64,000 bases of DNA from Paenibacillus mendelii. Its GTDB lineage: Bacteria > Bacillota > Bacilli > Paenibacillales > Paenibacillaceae. The notes beneath the pieces are model-generated. The model did not search any database. It had not been told where the DNA came from and was given only the letters and a program-made list of their open reading frames with translations. Each line of letters begins with the position of its first letter. Position 1 is the first letter of the stretch. Positions 9,287 through 18,919 of the stretch are shown piece after piece. Position numbers and translations under genes: made by a program. The stretch covers positions 354,431-418,430 of the forward strand of contig NZ_JANHOF010000002.1 in the NCBI RefSeq assembly GCF_024498075.1. The letters run 5' to 3'.

Positions 9287-9312
9287 ACGTATATGATCGC
9301 TCCTACCCTTTT

Positions 9313-9954
9313 CTAAGCATACAGCTGTCTTCGTCCGTCGATGATTTCATCGCGCGGCAGCCCGCCAGCCTCCAACGATTCCTCCGGCAGCAGCAGCAGG
9401 CGGCTATAAAAATCATCCGCGTCCGCCTTCGTCAGCACGTCGTCCTCCATTAACTCATACAGCACATTCTCAGCCAAATCATATCTTCTCTCCGCCTCAT
9501 GCCACTCCAGCAGCAGCTGCTTGGTCTCCGCAGGCAGTTCATATCCTTTGAGGTCGGCAAGCAGCTCGAACGCCTCCTCCGTTGGCGTCTTTAATACGGA
9601 AGGGGCATCCAGCAGCGCCAATCGGATAAATAGATGAAGCGACTTCAGCCGTGACGGATAACTGCTCTCCGGACGCTGCAGCTCTTCATGCAGGTCGCCT
9701 TCTTCTTTCAATAGACGTGCTATGGCATAAACATTAGCGGTCTCGACAATCCCGTTCCTGGTCATCATCGCGATTAGATCGCGATCCGACAACGACCGGA
9801 TCAGCTTGGCGTTCAGCCGGAATTCCCGATCAAGCAATTCGTCGATGACAAGAAGCGCCTCTTCCTGCTTGCGTTCCCTGCGCAGTCCCATCACTTGTCC
9901 GACGACAACGCTCATTTGTTCAATCATCCGCATAAAATAATCCCGTTGAAACAT
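9313..9954 (-). CDS. DUF6483 family protein
   Basis: A 213-residue all-helical, acidic soluble protein. It matches the Paenibacillus DUF6483 family by its N-terminal MFQRDYFMRMIEQ stretch followed by repeated helix pairs, resembling TPR arrays. No catalytic motif or membrane segment is visible. It lies 26 bases upstream of the methyltransferase and 34 bases downstream of the hydrolase gene, all on the minus strand, but no shared role is evident. Function unknown. Confidence 0.75.
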   Translation of the reverse strand: MFQRDYFMRMIEQMSVVVGQVMGLRRERKQEEALLVIDELLDREFRLNAKLIRSLSDRDLIAMMTRNGIVETANVYAIARLLKEEGDLHEELQRPESSYPSRLKSLHLFIRLALLDAPSVLKTPTEEAFELLADLKGYELPAETKQLLLEWHEAERRYDLAENVLYELMEDDVLTKADADDFYSRLLLLPEESLEAGGLPRDEIIDGRRQLYA

Positions 9955-9988
9955 GACAAGCTCCTCTCCCTCAAACCTGTGCCTATAC

Positions 9989-10831
9989 CTATTTCACGAA
10001 TTGATGGCGAACGAACGCGACGATCCGGCTTGCAAGCTCCCCCGGCGACTCCAGCATACTCATATGACCGCAGCCGTCTAACAGCACTTGGGAGACGTCG
10101 GCACCTTCTGCCGTGAACGTCTTCTCAGCAGGAATGACACCGTCCTCCGAGCCGGCAATGAGAAGTCTTGGGAGCCCCAGCCCCTCGAGAACGCTGCTCC
10201 GGTCAGCCCGATTCTTCATTCCGCGCGCTGTCGCCGCTGCCCCTGCCGCGTTTGTGCCGTAGCCGATTTCCATAACACGCTCGATCGCCGCCTTCATCTC
10301 CTCTCGATTATGGGGAGCAAACAGCTTGGGAACAAGACCATCCACGAATGGTTCGATGCCCTCCGCTTGGATGGCCTGAACGGCTTTATCCCGGTTCTGC
10401 TTTGCTTCGGCGCCATCAGGCAGCGCGGTGGAATGCACAAGTCCCAGCGTCTTCAAGCGGCCGTCATTCTTCTCCGCATATGCAAGCGCCGCATACCCGC
10501 CAAGCGAGTGGCCGAATAAGCAGATTTTATCGATGCGAAGCTCTCCGGCAAGCAGCCCCAGATCCTCGGCAAACGTCTCCATAGCGTATGACTCCTCATC
10601 CGGCGCCGAGCTAAGTCCGTGTCCGCGAAGATCGGGTATAACGATGCGTCCGAGATTGTGCAATGCCGGAAGGATCTTCTCCCAATAAGCCGAGCTTCCG
10701 CAGTAGCCATGCAGCAGAATGACAGCCGTCCCCTTCGGCATAATTCCATCCATATCTCCTGAATCGTAATAAGCCGCTTCAAGTCCGTTGAGCAGCGTAA
10801 CCTTATTATTAGCAAGTGATATCTTCTTCAT
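9989..10831 (-). CDS. Alpha/beta-fold hydrolase
   Basis: A 280-residue serine hydrolase of the alpha/beta fold. The oxyanion-hole motif HGYCGSS follows strand 3 near residue 40, the nucleophile elbow is GHSLGG near 105, and the catalytic acid and His are most likely the Asp in AGSEDGVIP near 220 and the His in DGCGHMSMLE near 248. The start is the ATG at 10831 because AAGGA lies in front of it; an in-frame ATG six codons earlier lacks a good site. Family members include esterases and C-C hydrolases; the substrate is unknown. Confidence 0.87.
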   Translation of the reverse strand: MKKISLANNKVTLLNGLEAAYYDSGDMDGIMPKGTAVILLHGYCGSSAYWEKILPALHNLGRIVIPDLRGHGLSSAPDEESYAMETFAEDLGLLAGELRIDKICLFGHSLGGYAALAYAEKNDGRLKTLGLVHSTALPDGAEAKQNRDKAVQAIQAEGIEPFVDGLVPKLFAPHNREEMKAAIERVMEIGYGTNAAGAAATARGMKNRADRSSVLEGLGLPRLLIAGSEDGVIPAEKTFTAEGADVSQVLLDGCGHMSMLESPGELASRIVAFVRHQFVK

Positions 10832-10873
10832 TGTGATCATCCTTTCCATTCCATGATATCCACTTCTTCACCG

Positions 10874-11497
10874 TCAATCCTTCATCATGAATCGAAGAAG
10901 CGGCGTCAGCGGGGATGCTTCCATAGAACCGGCGGAATCGATTTGATCCAAGGAGTCTTGTCCATGTTCAGGCCATGCCATGCATAATGCATCAGCCGCC
11001 TGCCCCGCCATCGTGATTATTTCGCGGAGCGATGCACGCTGCAAGCTCCAGTATGACCTGGCGCTGTATGGCGCTACCACACCCGCTATACTATAATGTC
11101 CAATCGGGGGCAGGCGCTTACCTGTTGCCTGTGCCGGATACAGCGGGCCCTCCGCAACAAGAAAGCCGCCGACTCCCCCCGGCTTGCCCAGGCAAGCATC
11201 GATCGCGATGACAGTATGGCCAGGCAGTATACCGGCGACAGCTGCTTCATAATGATCGGCATCGCATGGTTGGCCCAGTGTTCCAATAACATTCGCCCAG
11301 CCTCGTTCCTGAAGCATCGTTCCGATCCAAGGACCGAACGAGTCGCCCGTGGAACGGTCCGTACCGATACAGACGACAACAAGTGAAGAACGGTCCGGAT
11401 GGCTGGCAGCAGTCTGCAATAAAAACCTGCCCAATCCTGCCGCATCCGCTCGCTGCCAGGGTACGGCTTCGCTGCCCGCATTACGATTCGATTTCAT
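10874..11497 (-). CDS. yyaC: Spore protease YyaC (DUF1256)
   Basis: A protein of about 207 residues of the YyaC family, made by endospore formers and related to the germination protease GPR fold. Recognisable stretches are VVVCIGTDRSTGDSFGPWIG (about residues 39-58), with the conserved Asp in GTDRSTGDS, then IAIDACLGKP and a GHYSIAGVV segment. The start is uncertain: ATG 11497 has GGGTGAG six bases upstream, while ATG 11518 and GTG 11530 have worse spacing. Its presence indicates a spore-forming host. Confidence 0.88.
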   Translation of the reverse strand: MKSNRNAGSEAVPWQRADAAGLGRFLLQTAASHPDRSSLVVVCIGTDRSTGDSFGPWIGTMLQERGWANVIGTLGQPCDADHYEAAVAGILPGHTVIAIDACLGKPGGVGGFLVAEGPLYPAQATGKRLPPIGHYSIAGVVAPYSARSYWSLQRASLREIITMAGQAADALCMAWPEHGQDSLDQIDSAGSMEASPLTPLLRFMMKD

Positions 11498-11647
11498 TCG
11501 GCTTCTCACCCGTATCATAGCCCCTTTCACATTCTATAATTGTACCCGATTTCGCAGGATGGCTTCAAATGAAAGCAAAGTGGCGGCAGGCCTCTATGCG
11601 TGGTACAATACGTACAGCTTATACAGGTCAGGAAGGAGGAGCCGGCG

Positions 11648-11878
11648 ATGAAAAACTTAAACGAACCTACGCTTGACAATGTCGAGTACATGATCGATGC
11701 CATTAAAACCAAGCTGCGCATGGCATCAGCCGCTGCTATGCAAGCTTCGCACTTCGATATCGCTCGTTACGAGGAGATTAAAGAATTGTATGACGTAGTA
11801 GCCGACAAGGAAAAGTTCAGCATCAGCGAAGTAGAAGCGCTCGTTTCTGAATTGGGTCAGCTGCGCAATAAGGATTAA
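11648..11878 (+). CDS. DUF1128 small protein (YfkK-like)
   Basis: A 76-residue acidic helical protein of the DUF1128 family known from Bacillus and relatives; function unknown. The sequence NLNEPTLDNVEYMIDAIKTK at the N-terminus is diagnostic. The ATG at 11648 has an excellent GGAAGGAGG box 9 bases upstream. It is a single gene ended by the terminator at 11992-12026. Confidence 0.88.
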   Translation: MKNLNEPTLDNVEYMIDAIKTKLRMASAAAMQASHFDIARYEEIKELYDVVADKEKFSISEVEALVSELGQLRNKD

Positions 11879-11991
11879 TTTTCACTCATAAAAATTAACA
11901 TTGTATTACAGTAAATAGCATTTAGTTACATTAACCGACATGATCATCCATACAAAACGTTTTAGTTGTAATCTTGGTTTGATTTCCAAAC

Positions 11992-12026
11992 AAAAAACCG
12001 GTCCCACGGGAGCCGGTTTTTTGTTT
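11992..12026 (+). terminator. Bidirectional Rho-independent terminator
   Basis: AAAAAACCGG, TCCCACGGGAG, CCGGTTTTTT: a stem with A/T runs on both sides. It serves the DUF1128 gene on the plus strand and could also stop minus-strand transcripts from the convergent gene ending at 12062. Confidence 0.85.
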
Positions 12027-12061
12027 ATCTATGACTGGAGATGCTTTATTGTTAGATAAGG

Positions 12062-12529
12062 CTACAGTGCCTCGTCATTCGATTGGTCCCGCAAGCCTGC
12101 GCCCTCCGGCGTATCTGCCGAGATGGACAGCTTGATCGTGACCTCCTTCTGCTCTCCCTTCAAAAAGTGAGCCAATCGTTCCAGCTTGTCCGCAAGCTCG
12201 GGACCGCTCAGCGTCACGTTCAGTTCATAACCAAATTGATCGGCAGGAGCTCTACGCTCATTTATGGCATACGAATAAGTTGGAAGCGGTACCGCACCGC
12301 CGCGCGAGGAAAGGAGCTGCTCGGGAAAGAACTTATCCGACTTGTTCACTACACGCTCATAGATACGCAGCTTCTTCAGAAGCATATAGTACTGGGCCGA
12401 ATGCTTGAAGCCCCATACGTCGCGGATATCCTTCAATGTGTAATCCATCTTGTATTGTTTCAGCTTGTCTACCTGTTCATCTGTCGTTAGTTTCAAAAAA
12501 TCGTCCAGCGGCATGATCGGCAAAGACAC
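12062..12529 (-). CDS. Hypothetical protein with possible DNA-binding N-terminus
   Basis: I do not recognise this 155-residue protein. It contains a helical N-terminal half (LTTDEQVDKLKQYKMDYTL, then IRDVWGFKHSAQYYMLLKKL) reminiscent of a helix-turn-helix unit, and a C-terminal half with two short strands and a LADKLERLAHFLKGE helix. A GGAGGGG box lies 6 bases before the GTG at 12529, which fixes the start; the frame is open a little further upstream. It is monocistronic, with an AT-rich upstream region. Confidence 0.65.
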   Translation of the reverse strand: MSLPIMPLDDFLKLTTDEQVDKLKQYKMDYTLKDIRDVWGFKHSAQYYMLLKKLRIYERVVNKSDKFFPEQLLSSRGGAVPLPTYSYAINERRAPADQFGYELNVTLSGPELADKLERLAHFLKGEQKEVTIKLSISADTPEGAGLRDQSNDEAL

Positions 12530-12686
12530 GTCTAACCCCTCCAACTATTCGAGTAAAGTAGTCAAATACTAATTCGATAGCTTCTATTATAACCCTTTAT
12601 TAATTATAAAAAAATACCATATTTTTTATAATCATATCGGTATTCCAGAATTCACGGAAGCGGCAGAGACCGTCCGGTTCTCAAAC

Positions 12687-12732
12687 CAAAAAATCCCCTC
12701 GTTAAGCCGCAGGATGCGGTTAGCGAAGGGAT
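12687..12732 (-). terminator. Rho-independent terminator of the gal operon
   Basis: On the minus strand CCCTTCGCTAACCGC, ATCCT, GCGGCTTAACGAGGGG, then ATTTTTTGG. The stem of about 15 pairs lies 42 bases after the galT stop. Confidence 0.88.
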
Positions 12733-12773
12733 CTACTGGACCCAAGTTCTCATTGCTTGGAATCATAATAATC

Positions 12774-14372
12774 TTACCGGGCGGATGATAATTGAGCGGT
12801 TAAACCGATGGAGCGAAGGAACCGGTCGAACGCCGCTCTTCCTTCCGGCGTGCGCTTATAGACGCCGGCATCCTTAAGCACATCCAGAAATTTGCGGCCT
12901 ACTTCATCCCGCAGCACATTCGCCGCCTGTTCTTCCGTCAATGCGGTTCCATGCTCTCGAATCATATCTTGAATCCAGCTGGCATGCTTGCTGAGCGGAC
13001 CGGCTTGAACCTCTTTCTCGTGGAATGCAGCGGCGCCCGACAGGAATCCCGCGATGTCTTCCAGCTCGGTCTTCAGCCTTCCGGGAAGCACCGCCAGCCC
13101 CATAACCTCGATCAGCCCGATATTTTCTTTCTTAATATGATGCAGATGCGCATGGGGATGGAAGATCCCGTCCGGATGGGCGACGCTTGTACGATTATTG
13201 CGCAGAACGAGATCAAGCTCATATTCGCCGCTTGCGTTAACGCGCGCGATCGGCGTTACGGTGTTATGCGGCACGCGCATGCCATCCTTCTCCGTGAATG
13301 CTTCTATATCCGCCGAATGATCGCTGTACGCACGCCAAGCCTTCAATAGCCGGCCCGCCCCTGCAAGCATGTCCTGTTTATTCGTACCGTTCATGCGTAT
13401 GACCGACATTGGCCATGCCACGATGCTGTATCGGATTCCCGGCTTCTCCGAATCCGTATATACCACTTCCGCCTTCGCGGTTTCCATGGGGAAGGTATGA
13501 CGTCCTGCCTGAAAGTGATCGTGATTCAGAATGGAGCCGCCGACGATCGGCAAATCCGCGTTAGAGCCAATAAAGTAATGCGGAAACTCATCGACAAAAT
13601 CAAGGAGACGAGCGAACGTGTCCACTGAAATCTTCATCGGCACATGCTTGCCATGGAATACAATACTGTGCTCGTTGTAGTATACATACGGCGAGTATTG
13701 CAGATACCACGTCTCGCCATGCAGCGTTAACGGAACGACACGCAGATTTTGGCGCGCCGGATGATCCGCGCGTCCAGCGTAGCCTACGTTATCGACACAG
13801 AGCAGGCATTTCGGGTAATAGCTTGGAGCCAGCGTCTTCAACCGGGCAATTTCCCTTGGGTCTTTCTCCGGCTTCGACAGGTTAACGGTTATCTCCAGAT
13901 TGCCGTACTCCGTCGGCTGCTGCCAATATTGATTCTTCCGAATCCGGTCCATCCGGATGTAGTTCGAATCTATACTTAATGTATAGAAAGCATCGGTCGC
14001 TTTCGCCGCGCCCTCCGATTGTGCGACACGCCAGAATTGGGCGGCTGCCTCTGAAGGGCGGGGCATTAGCAGACCCATTATGCGAGCATCCAGCAGATCG
14101 CGGGACGTCGACGTATTGTCGGGAATAAGCCCGATGGAAACGCCATAATCGAGGAGGGGTTCAAGCAGCTCCACGGCGCTCTCCAGACGTTCATCTTCCA
14201 GCGTCTCCCCTTCATACGCTTCCGTGAAATGAAACAGATCAAGCAGCGCATTGCGCGCTGCATAAGTATCGAGTTCCCCCAGCAAGCCCCGCTGAAGAGC
14301 AAATCGGACAAGTCTCTCGATCAGAACGAGCGCATCGTCTGCGCCCGGTACTTGTGCTTGTTGTTCGGTCAT
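12774..14372 (-). CDS. galT: Galactose-1-phosphate uridylyltransferase (Firmicutes type)
   Basis: A 532-residue enzyme of the Leloir pathway that swaps UMP between UDP-glucose and galactose-1-phosphate. It belongs to the longer Firmicutes GalT class. The active-site segment NHDHFQAGRH is near residue 285, preceded by NADLPIVGGS; a second His-rich stretch, HPHAHLHHIKKE, is near 403. It is the last gene of galK-galE-galT, starting 21 bases after the galE stop, and is closed by the hairpin at 12687-12732. Confidence 0.95.
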   Translation of the reverse strand: MTEQQAQVPGADDALVLIERLVRFALQRGLLGELDTYAARNALLDLFHFTEAYEGETLEDERLESAVELLEPLLDYGVSIGLIPDNTSTSRDLLDARIMGLLMPRPSEAAAQFWRVAQSEGAAKATDAFYTLSIDSNYIRMDRIRKNQYWQQPTEYGNLEITVNLSKPEKDPREIARLKTLAPSYYPKCLLCVDNVGYAGRADHPARQNLRVVPLTLHGETWYLQYSPYVYYNEHSIVFHGKHVPMKISVDTFARLLDFVDEFPHYFIGSNADLPIVGGSILNHDHFQAGRHTFPMETAKAEVVYTDSEKPGIRYSIVAWPMSVIRMNGTNKQDMLAGAGRLLKAWRAYSDHSADIEAFTEKDGMRVPHNTVTPIARVNASGEYELDLVLRNNRTSVAHPDGIFHPHAHLHHIKKENIGLIEVMGLAVLPGRLKTELEDIAGFLSGAAAFHEKEVQAGPLSKHASWIQDMIREHGTALTEEQAANVLRDEVGRKFLDVLKDAGVYKRTPEGRAAFDRFLRSIGLTAQLSSAR

Positions 14373-14393
14373 GCTGCATGCTCCTTTTTCACG

Positions 14394-15383
14394 TTACTTG
14401 TCGTCGTAACCGCCGGGGTTATTCTGATGCCACGCCCAAGCGCTGCCGATGATGTCTTCCAGCTTGGCACGGCTTGGCTTCCAGCCAAGCTCCTGACGAG
14501 CGCGGTCAGAGGATGCCACCAGCACGGCCGGATCACCTGCGCGCCTTGCTTCAATAACAGCAGTAATTTCACGGCCCGTTACTTGGCGCGCAATATCGAT
14601 AACCTGCTTCACCGAAAAGCCTGTTCCGTTGCCCAAATTGTATACGGCGCTGTCACCGCCCTGGCGCAGACGATCGACCGCCAGCACATGCGCATCCGCC
14701 AAGTCGCTGACATGAATATAATCGCGGATACAGGTTCCATCCTCTGTCGGATAGTCCTCGCCAAAGACGGAAATATGAGGCCGCTGCCCGAGTGCTGCTT
14801 GCAGAACAAGCGGAATCAGATGCGTTTCCGGGCTGTGATCTTCCCCAATCTGACCGCTGGCATGCGCGCCCGCTGCATTGAAGTAACGGAGCGAGACATA
14901 TTTCAGCCCATGTGCGACATCAAACCATTTCATCATTTTTTCCATGGCCAGCTTCGTTTCCCCGTATGCATTCGTCGGCAGCGTACGGTCATTCTCGTCG
15001 ATCGGAACATTCTCCGGTTCGCCGTACGTGGCGGCTGTCGAGGAGAAGACGATTTTGCGGACCTGATGCCGGTTCATGGCTTCAAGCAGGCTAAGCGTGC
15101 CATAGACATTATTATGATAATATTTGCCTGGGTTCTTCATGCTCTCCCCAACCAACGAGTTGGCCGCGAAGTGAATGACCGCATCAATGCTGTTCTCTTG
15201 AAATACGGTATCCAGAAAGTCTCCATCACGCAGATCGCCTACATATAGTTTGCCGCCAAGGATCGCCTTCTGATGTCCCTGCTGCAGGTTATCGACAATA
15301 ATAATCTCTTCGCCGCGCTCGAGCAAAGCCGCAACGGCATGTGAACCAATGTATCCCGCGCCTCCCGTAACTAATACCGCCAT
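14394..15383 (-). CDS. galE: UDP-glucose 4-epimerase
   Basis: A 329-residue extended short-chain dehydrogenase that interconverts UDP-galactose and UDP-glucose. The NAD-binding GGAGYIGSH is at residues 7-15, the catalytic Ser in VFSSTAATYG near 125, and the YxxxK pair in YGETKLAMEK near 149. It is the middle gene of the gal operon, 108 bases after galK. Confidence 0.95.
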   Translation of the reverse strand: MAVLVTGGAGYIGSHAVAALLERGEEIIIVDNLQQGHQKAILGGKLYVGDLRDGDFLDTVFQENSIDAVIHFAANSLVGESMKNPGKYYHNNVYGTLSLLEAMNRHQVRKIVFSSTAATYGEPENVPIDENDRTLPTNAYGETKLAMEKMMKWFDVAHGLKYVSLRYFNAAGAHASGQIGEDHSPETHLIPLVLQAALGQRPHISVFGEDYPTEDGTCIRDYIHVSDLADAHVLAVDRLRQGGDSAVYNLGNGTGFSVKQVIDIARQVTGREITAVIEARRAGDPAVLVASSDRARQELGWKPSRAKLEDIIGSAWAWHQNNPGGYDDK

Positions 15384-15491
15384 CTATGATTCTCTCCTCT
15401 CGAATAAAAAACGGTTCTTACATATAACAATATGAGTTCACCGGCAGGTTGATTCGCTAAAGGCAAGAAGCTCTTGTTTCGGCTTGCTGCA

Positions 15492-16670
15492 CTAAGCGAG
15501 CTGCTCGACACCGTTACCGATGGAGCAAACATAGAAATCCGCCTGAAGCCCCGTCGCTTCCGTATATTGACGGCCCACCTCGGCCTTGAACTGCTCGATG
15601 CTGTCCTCGTGAACAAGCGATACCGTACAACCGCCGAATCCGGCGCCTGTCATCCGGGATCCAAGCACGCCGGGAACGGTGCGGGCGGCATCAACCATAG
15701 CATCCAGCTCCGAGCCTGTTACTTCATACAAATCGCGAAGCGAATCATGCGAAGCATTCATCAGTTGACCAAACGCTTCCAGATCATTCGCTTTCAGCAC
15801 CGCGATCGAGCGGATGACGCGGTCAATCTCCTCCACGACGTGGCGGGCGCGATCGCAAGCGATATCATCCTGGATCAAATGGGCGTTCTCGTTGAACTGA
15901 TCGAGCGAAATTTGGCCGAGCAGCGTTACGTTAGGGAAGGCCGCCTGCAAATCCTTCACCGCTTGCTCGCACTGGCTGCGGCGCTCATTATACTTGGAGT
16001 CGACCAGGCCGCGGCGTTTGTTCGTATTGCCGATGATGAGCTTGTAGCTGCCGGAATTGAACGGCACGAGCTCGTATTCCAGCGTATCGCACATGAGCAG
16101 AATCGCATGGTCTTTGCGCCCGTTGGCAACGGCGAATTGATCCATAATGCCGCATTGAACGCCATTGAATTCATTCTCCGACTTCTGTGCCAGCTTTGCA
16201 ATCGCCACCGTATCAGTTGGATGGCCGCCCAGCGTGAGCAAGGCATAAGCGGTTACCACTTCAATGGAAGCCGAGGAGGAGAGGCCCGCGCCGTTCGGAA
16301 TTTCGCCATGGTACAGCAGATCATAGCCGTTCTCGAAAACGATGCCGCGCTGCTGCAGCTCGTTAACAACACCCTTGGGATAGTTCATCCAATCATCCGC
16401 CTCGTCGAATACGATCGGTGCGATCGGCAGCTGTTTGCGCAGCTCGAAATTCGTGGATGCGAGCCCGAGCTGGTCGTCCCCGCGCTCGCGGGCGAGTAAG
16501 GTCGTACCGAATGTGAGTGCCGCCGGAAAGACGTAGCCACCGTTGTAATCCGTATGTTCTCCGATCAAATTGACCCTGCCCGGCGCATGGAAAACGCGAA
16601 TGCCTTCCGAGGTTCCGCCGTAAATGTTTATAAACCGCTGAGTAAGCTCCTGGATGTTAGCCATAGTCAT
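15492..16670 (-). CDS. galK: Galactokinase
   Basis: A 392-residue GHMP kinase that phosphorylates galactose at C1. The family signature GRVNLIGEHTDYNGG starts near residue 31, the ATP-binding GAGLSSSASIEV is near 128, and the C-terminal GSRMTGAGFGGC near 338. It is the first gene of the operon, with AAGGATAGG before the ATG. A divergent AraC regulator lies upstream, and an inverted repeat stands in the shared region. Confidence 0.96.
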   Translation of the reverse strand: MTMANIQELTQRFINIYGGTSEGIRVFHAPGRVNLIGEHTDYNGGYVFPAALTFGTTLLARERGDDQLGLASTNFELRKQLPIAPIVFDEADDWMNYPKGVVNELQQRGIVFENGYDLLYHGEIPNGAGLSSSASIEVVTAYALLTLGGHPTDTVAIAKLAQKSENEFNGVQCGIMDQFAVANGRKDHAILLMCDTLEYELVPFNSGSYKLIIGNTNKRRGLVDSKYNERRSQCEQAVKDLQAAFPNVTLLGQISLDQFNENAHLIQDDIACDRARHVVEEIDRVIRSIAVLKANDLEAFGQLMNASHDSLRDLYEVTGSELDAMVDAARTVPGVLGSRMTGAGFGGCTVSLVHEDSIEQFKAEVGRQYTEATGLQADFYVCSIGNGVEQLA

Positions 16671-16712
16671 ACACCTATCCTTTTTCGGTCAGTTTGGGGT
16701 CTTGCTAGCTTC

Positions 16713-16812
16713 AGTATAACGGATAGCACGGATGAACTACATGGCTGGAAGTGCATTTCACATGGATAAATGTGACCTTATGTCGAAGTGTTCCACGCGC
16801 TTATGTTACAAT
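16713..16812. promoter_or_regulatory. Divergent gal/araC control region with palindrome
   Basis: On the minus strand the galK -10 is TATACT (16713-16718) with no good -35, as expected for an activator-dependent promoter. On the plus strand the regulator has an extended -10, TGTTACAAT (16804-16812). An inverted repeat TCACAT, GGATAA, ATGTGA (16758-16775) is centred about 60 bases upstream of the expected galK start. It is a candidate operator for the AraC protein; a palindrome is unusual for that family, which often uses direct repeats. Confidence 0.55.
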
Positions 16813-16854
16813 CGCTATACGGTGAATCGTCATTATTAAAGGAGATGCTGCCCG

Positions 16855-17706
16855 ATGGAACGCCCGTTCACTTATTCCGTTGTCTCAAACCCGACCCCCC
16901 ATCAGCATGGTGATTTATATGTATTGTTTTCAGGTGAAAGCCAGACCAGGCCGCGGCACCGGATCGGCCCAAAGGTCGTTGATTTTTACTTGATGCACCA
17001 TGTGCTGTCCGGGCGCGGCGTATTTACCGTCGCCGACAACCAATACGAGCTGCACGAGGGCCAGACCTTCCTTATTCGTCCCGAGCAGCTCATCAGCTAC
17101 GCCGCCCATGAAACCGATCCCTGGCAATACCGCTGGATCGCCTTCGAAGGACGTCAGGCGGCCGAGCTGGCCAGACCGTTCCTGGACAGGGATCAACCGG
17201 TGGTCGATACAGGAAGCAATCCGCGGATCGGCGTATTGTATCGAAATATTGAGCGCTCGTTCCGGCTCGGAGGCGAGGCCGCACACCTGCGATCGGTCGG
17301 TTATTTGCATCTATTATTCGCTGAATTCAGCTCCGTGCTTCAGGAGCCTTCGGCAGGCACAGTGAGGCCTGGCGGCGATGAAGAGCTCTTCCAGCAGGTC
17401 ATCCGGTATCTGTCCACGCAGTATGCCGAGCCCGTGTCGATTGAGCGAATGGCAGATATGCTGGGCTACAATCGGGCTTACCTCTCCCGGTTGTTCAAGC
17501 GCCGCACCGGTATGACGCCGATCACCTTCCTGCTCAAGCTGCGTGTGGATAAAGCCCGCCTGCTGCTCCGCGAGCGCCAGGAGCTGACTGTCGAACAAAT
17601 CGCCGCCTCTGCCGGATTCCAGGATCCGCTCTATTTCTCCAAGCAGTTCAAGCGCTTCTACGGTCAATCGCCCAGCGCATATCGCGAGGCGATGCGGCTC
17701 TTGTAA
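16855..17706 (+). CDS. AraC-family regulator, probable gal activator
   Basis: A 283-residue protein with an N-terminal cupin-like sugar-sensing domain (about 1-150, including HHVLSGRGVFTV and HEGQTFLIRP) and two C-terminal helix-turn-helix motifs (about 185-280: MADMLGYNRAYLSRLFKRRT and IAASAGFQDPLYFSKQFKRF). The divergent placement 184 bases from galK suggests it controls the gal operon. AAAGGAGATG lies upstream of the ATG. Confidence 0.9.
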   Translation: MERPFTYSVVSNPTPHQHGDLYVLFSGESQTRPRHRIGPKVVDFYLMHHVLSGRGVFTVADNQYELHEGQTFLIRPEQLISYAAHETDPWQYRWIAFEGRQAAELARPFLDRDQPVVDTGSNPRIGVLYRNIERSFRLGGEAAHLRSVGYLHLLFAEFSSVLQEPSAGTVRPGGDEELFQQVIRYLSTQYAEPVSIERMADMLGYNRAYLSRLFKRRTGMTPITFLLKLRVDKARLLLRERQELTVEQIAASAGFQDPLYFSKQFKRFYGQSPSAYREAMRLL

Positions 17707-17724
17707 CGCTGCGGCTGTTCTTCG

Positions 17725-18810
17725 TCATTCGACGAGCTCCTCGACTTTCTCCGCAAAAAAGAGCTGGTACACGCGTACCACAATGATCTTGATCACCATA
17801 TAGAAGGGCAGCGCTAGTATAACCCCCAGAATCCCTGATATTTCACCTGCTATGAGCAGCAAAATAATGGTCGTGAGCGGATGAATTTCAAGCCTTTTTC
17901 CATATATAAGCGGGGACAGTAGATTACCCTCGACCTGTTGGGCGATAATCGTCACGACCAGCACCCACAGAACCATGGAGGGCGAATCGGTAAAGGCGAC
18001 GATAACGCAAGGGATGGCGCCGAGAATCGGGCCGATATATGGAATAATGTTCAGGATGGTGGAGATCACGGTGACCAGCAGTGCAAATGGCAAACCGATC
18101 AACATAAAGCCGATATACATCATCACGCCCAGCAGGAACGTAATGATCATCCTTCCGATAATGAAGCCGCTCAGCGCCGAGTCGATATCCGTCAGCACTT
18201 CTTCTCCATCCTTGCGGTAACGCCTCGGAACGAGATGCAGGACGGATGTCGGGATTGCCTCTCCTTGTTTGAGCATGTAGTACAAAATAAAGGGAGCCGT
18301 GGTCACCACGATGACGAAGCTCGTGACGACAGCGATGACATTGGTTACATACTCAGAAGCCGATGTGATGGCCTGGTTTAAATACTCGGACATGCGGTCC
18401 GTCAGGCCGGATTCATTCGACACGAATATGGAGAAGAGGCGATTATTCTGCAGACGCATGAGCTGATCTCTAAAATCCTCAATAAATCCAGGCGCGCCGG
18501 CGATGAAGCTGTCGATCTGCTTCAGCAGTGTCGGCCATACGATAATCGAAAAGGCAGCCAAAATCGCACCCAGCGCCAAATAGATAAATAAAATGGCGAC
18601 CAACCGGTTCATTCTTCGCTCCACGAGATAGCGCATGACCGGGCGCAGCAAATAATAGAAGAAACCGGCCAGCGCGAAGGGAACGATCAATATATTGAAG
18701 ATCATCCTGAGCGGCTGGAACAAGAAGCTGACCTTAGCGGTCAAATAGACGATTAACAGCAGCGCGATTATTCCTAGACAGATGCGAAAAAAACGGTTCG
18801 CAAGCAGCAT
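17725..18810 (-). CDS. AI-2E family transporter (PF01594)
   Basis: A membrane protein of 361 residues with about seven to eight helices and the conserved C-terminal part GLPFALLVTVISTILNIIPY followed by GPILGAIP, typical of the UPF0118/AI-2E group. Members were named for autoinducer-2 export, but others are Na+/H+ antiporters, so the substrate is open. GAAAGGGGGC lies just before the ATG at 18810; an upstream in-frame ATG at 18858 lacks such a site. Confidence 0.88.
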   Translation of the reverse strand: MLLANRFFRICLGIIALLLIVYLTAKVSFLFQPLRMIFNILIVPFALAGFFYYLLRPVMRYLVERRMNRLVAILFIYLALGAILAAFSIIVWPTLLKQIDSFIAGAPGFIEDFRDQLMRLQNNRLFSIFVSNESGLTDRMSEYLNQAITSASEYVTNVIAVVTSFVIVVTTAPFILYYMLKQGEAIPTSVLHLVPRRYRKDGEEVLTDIDSALSGFIIGRMIITFLLGVMMYIGFMLIGLPFALLVTVISTILNIIPYIGPILGAIPCVIVAFTDSPSMVLWVLVVTIIAQQVEGNLLSPLIYGKRLEIHPLTTIILLLIAGEISGILGVILALPFYMVIKIIVVRVYQLFFAEKVEELVE

Positions 18811-18919
18811 GCCGGGCCGCCCCCTTTCATGACCGAGTAATGAGTATGGAACGCTCAAATGGAAAGTAGACCGTTCGCTGAGGAACGGTCTACCGGTCTA
18901 TCCATGCTGCCGTATGCGC

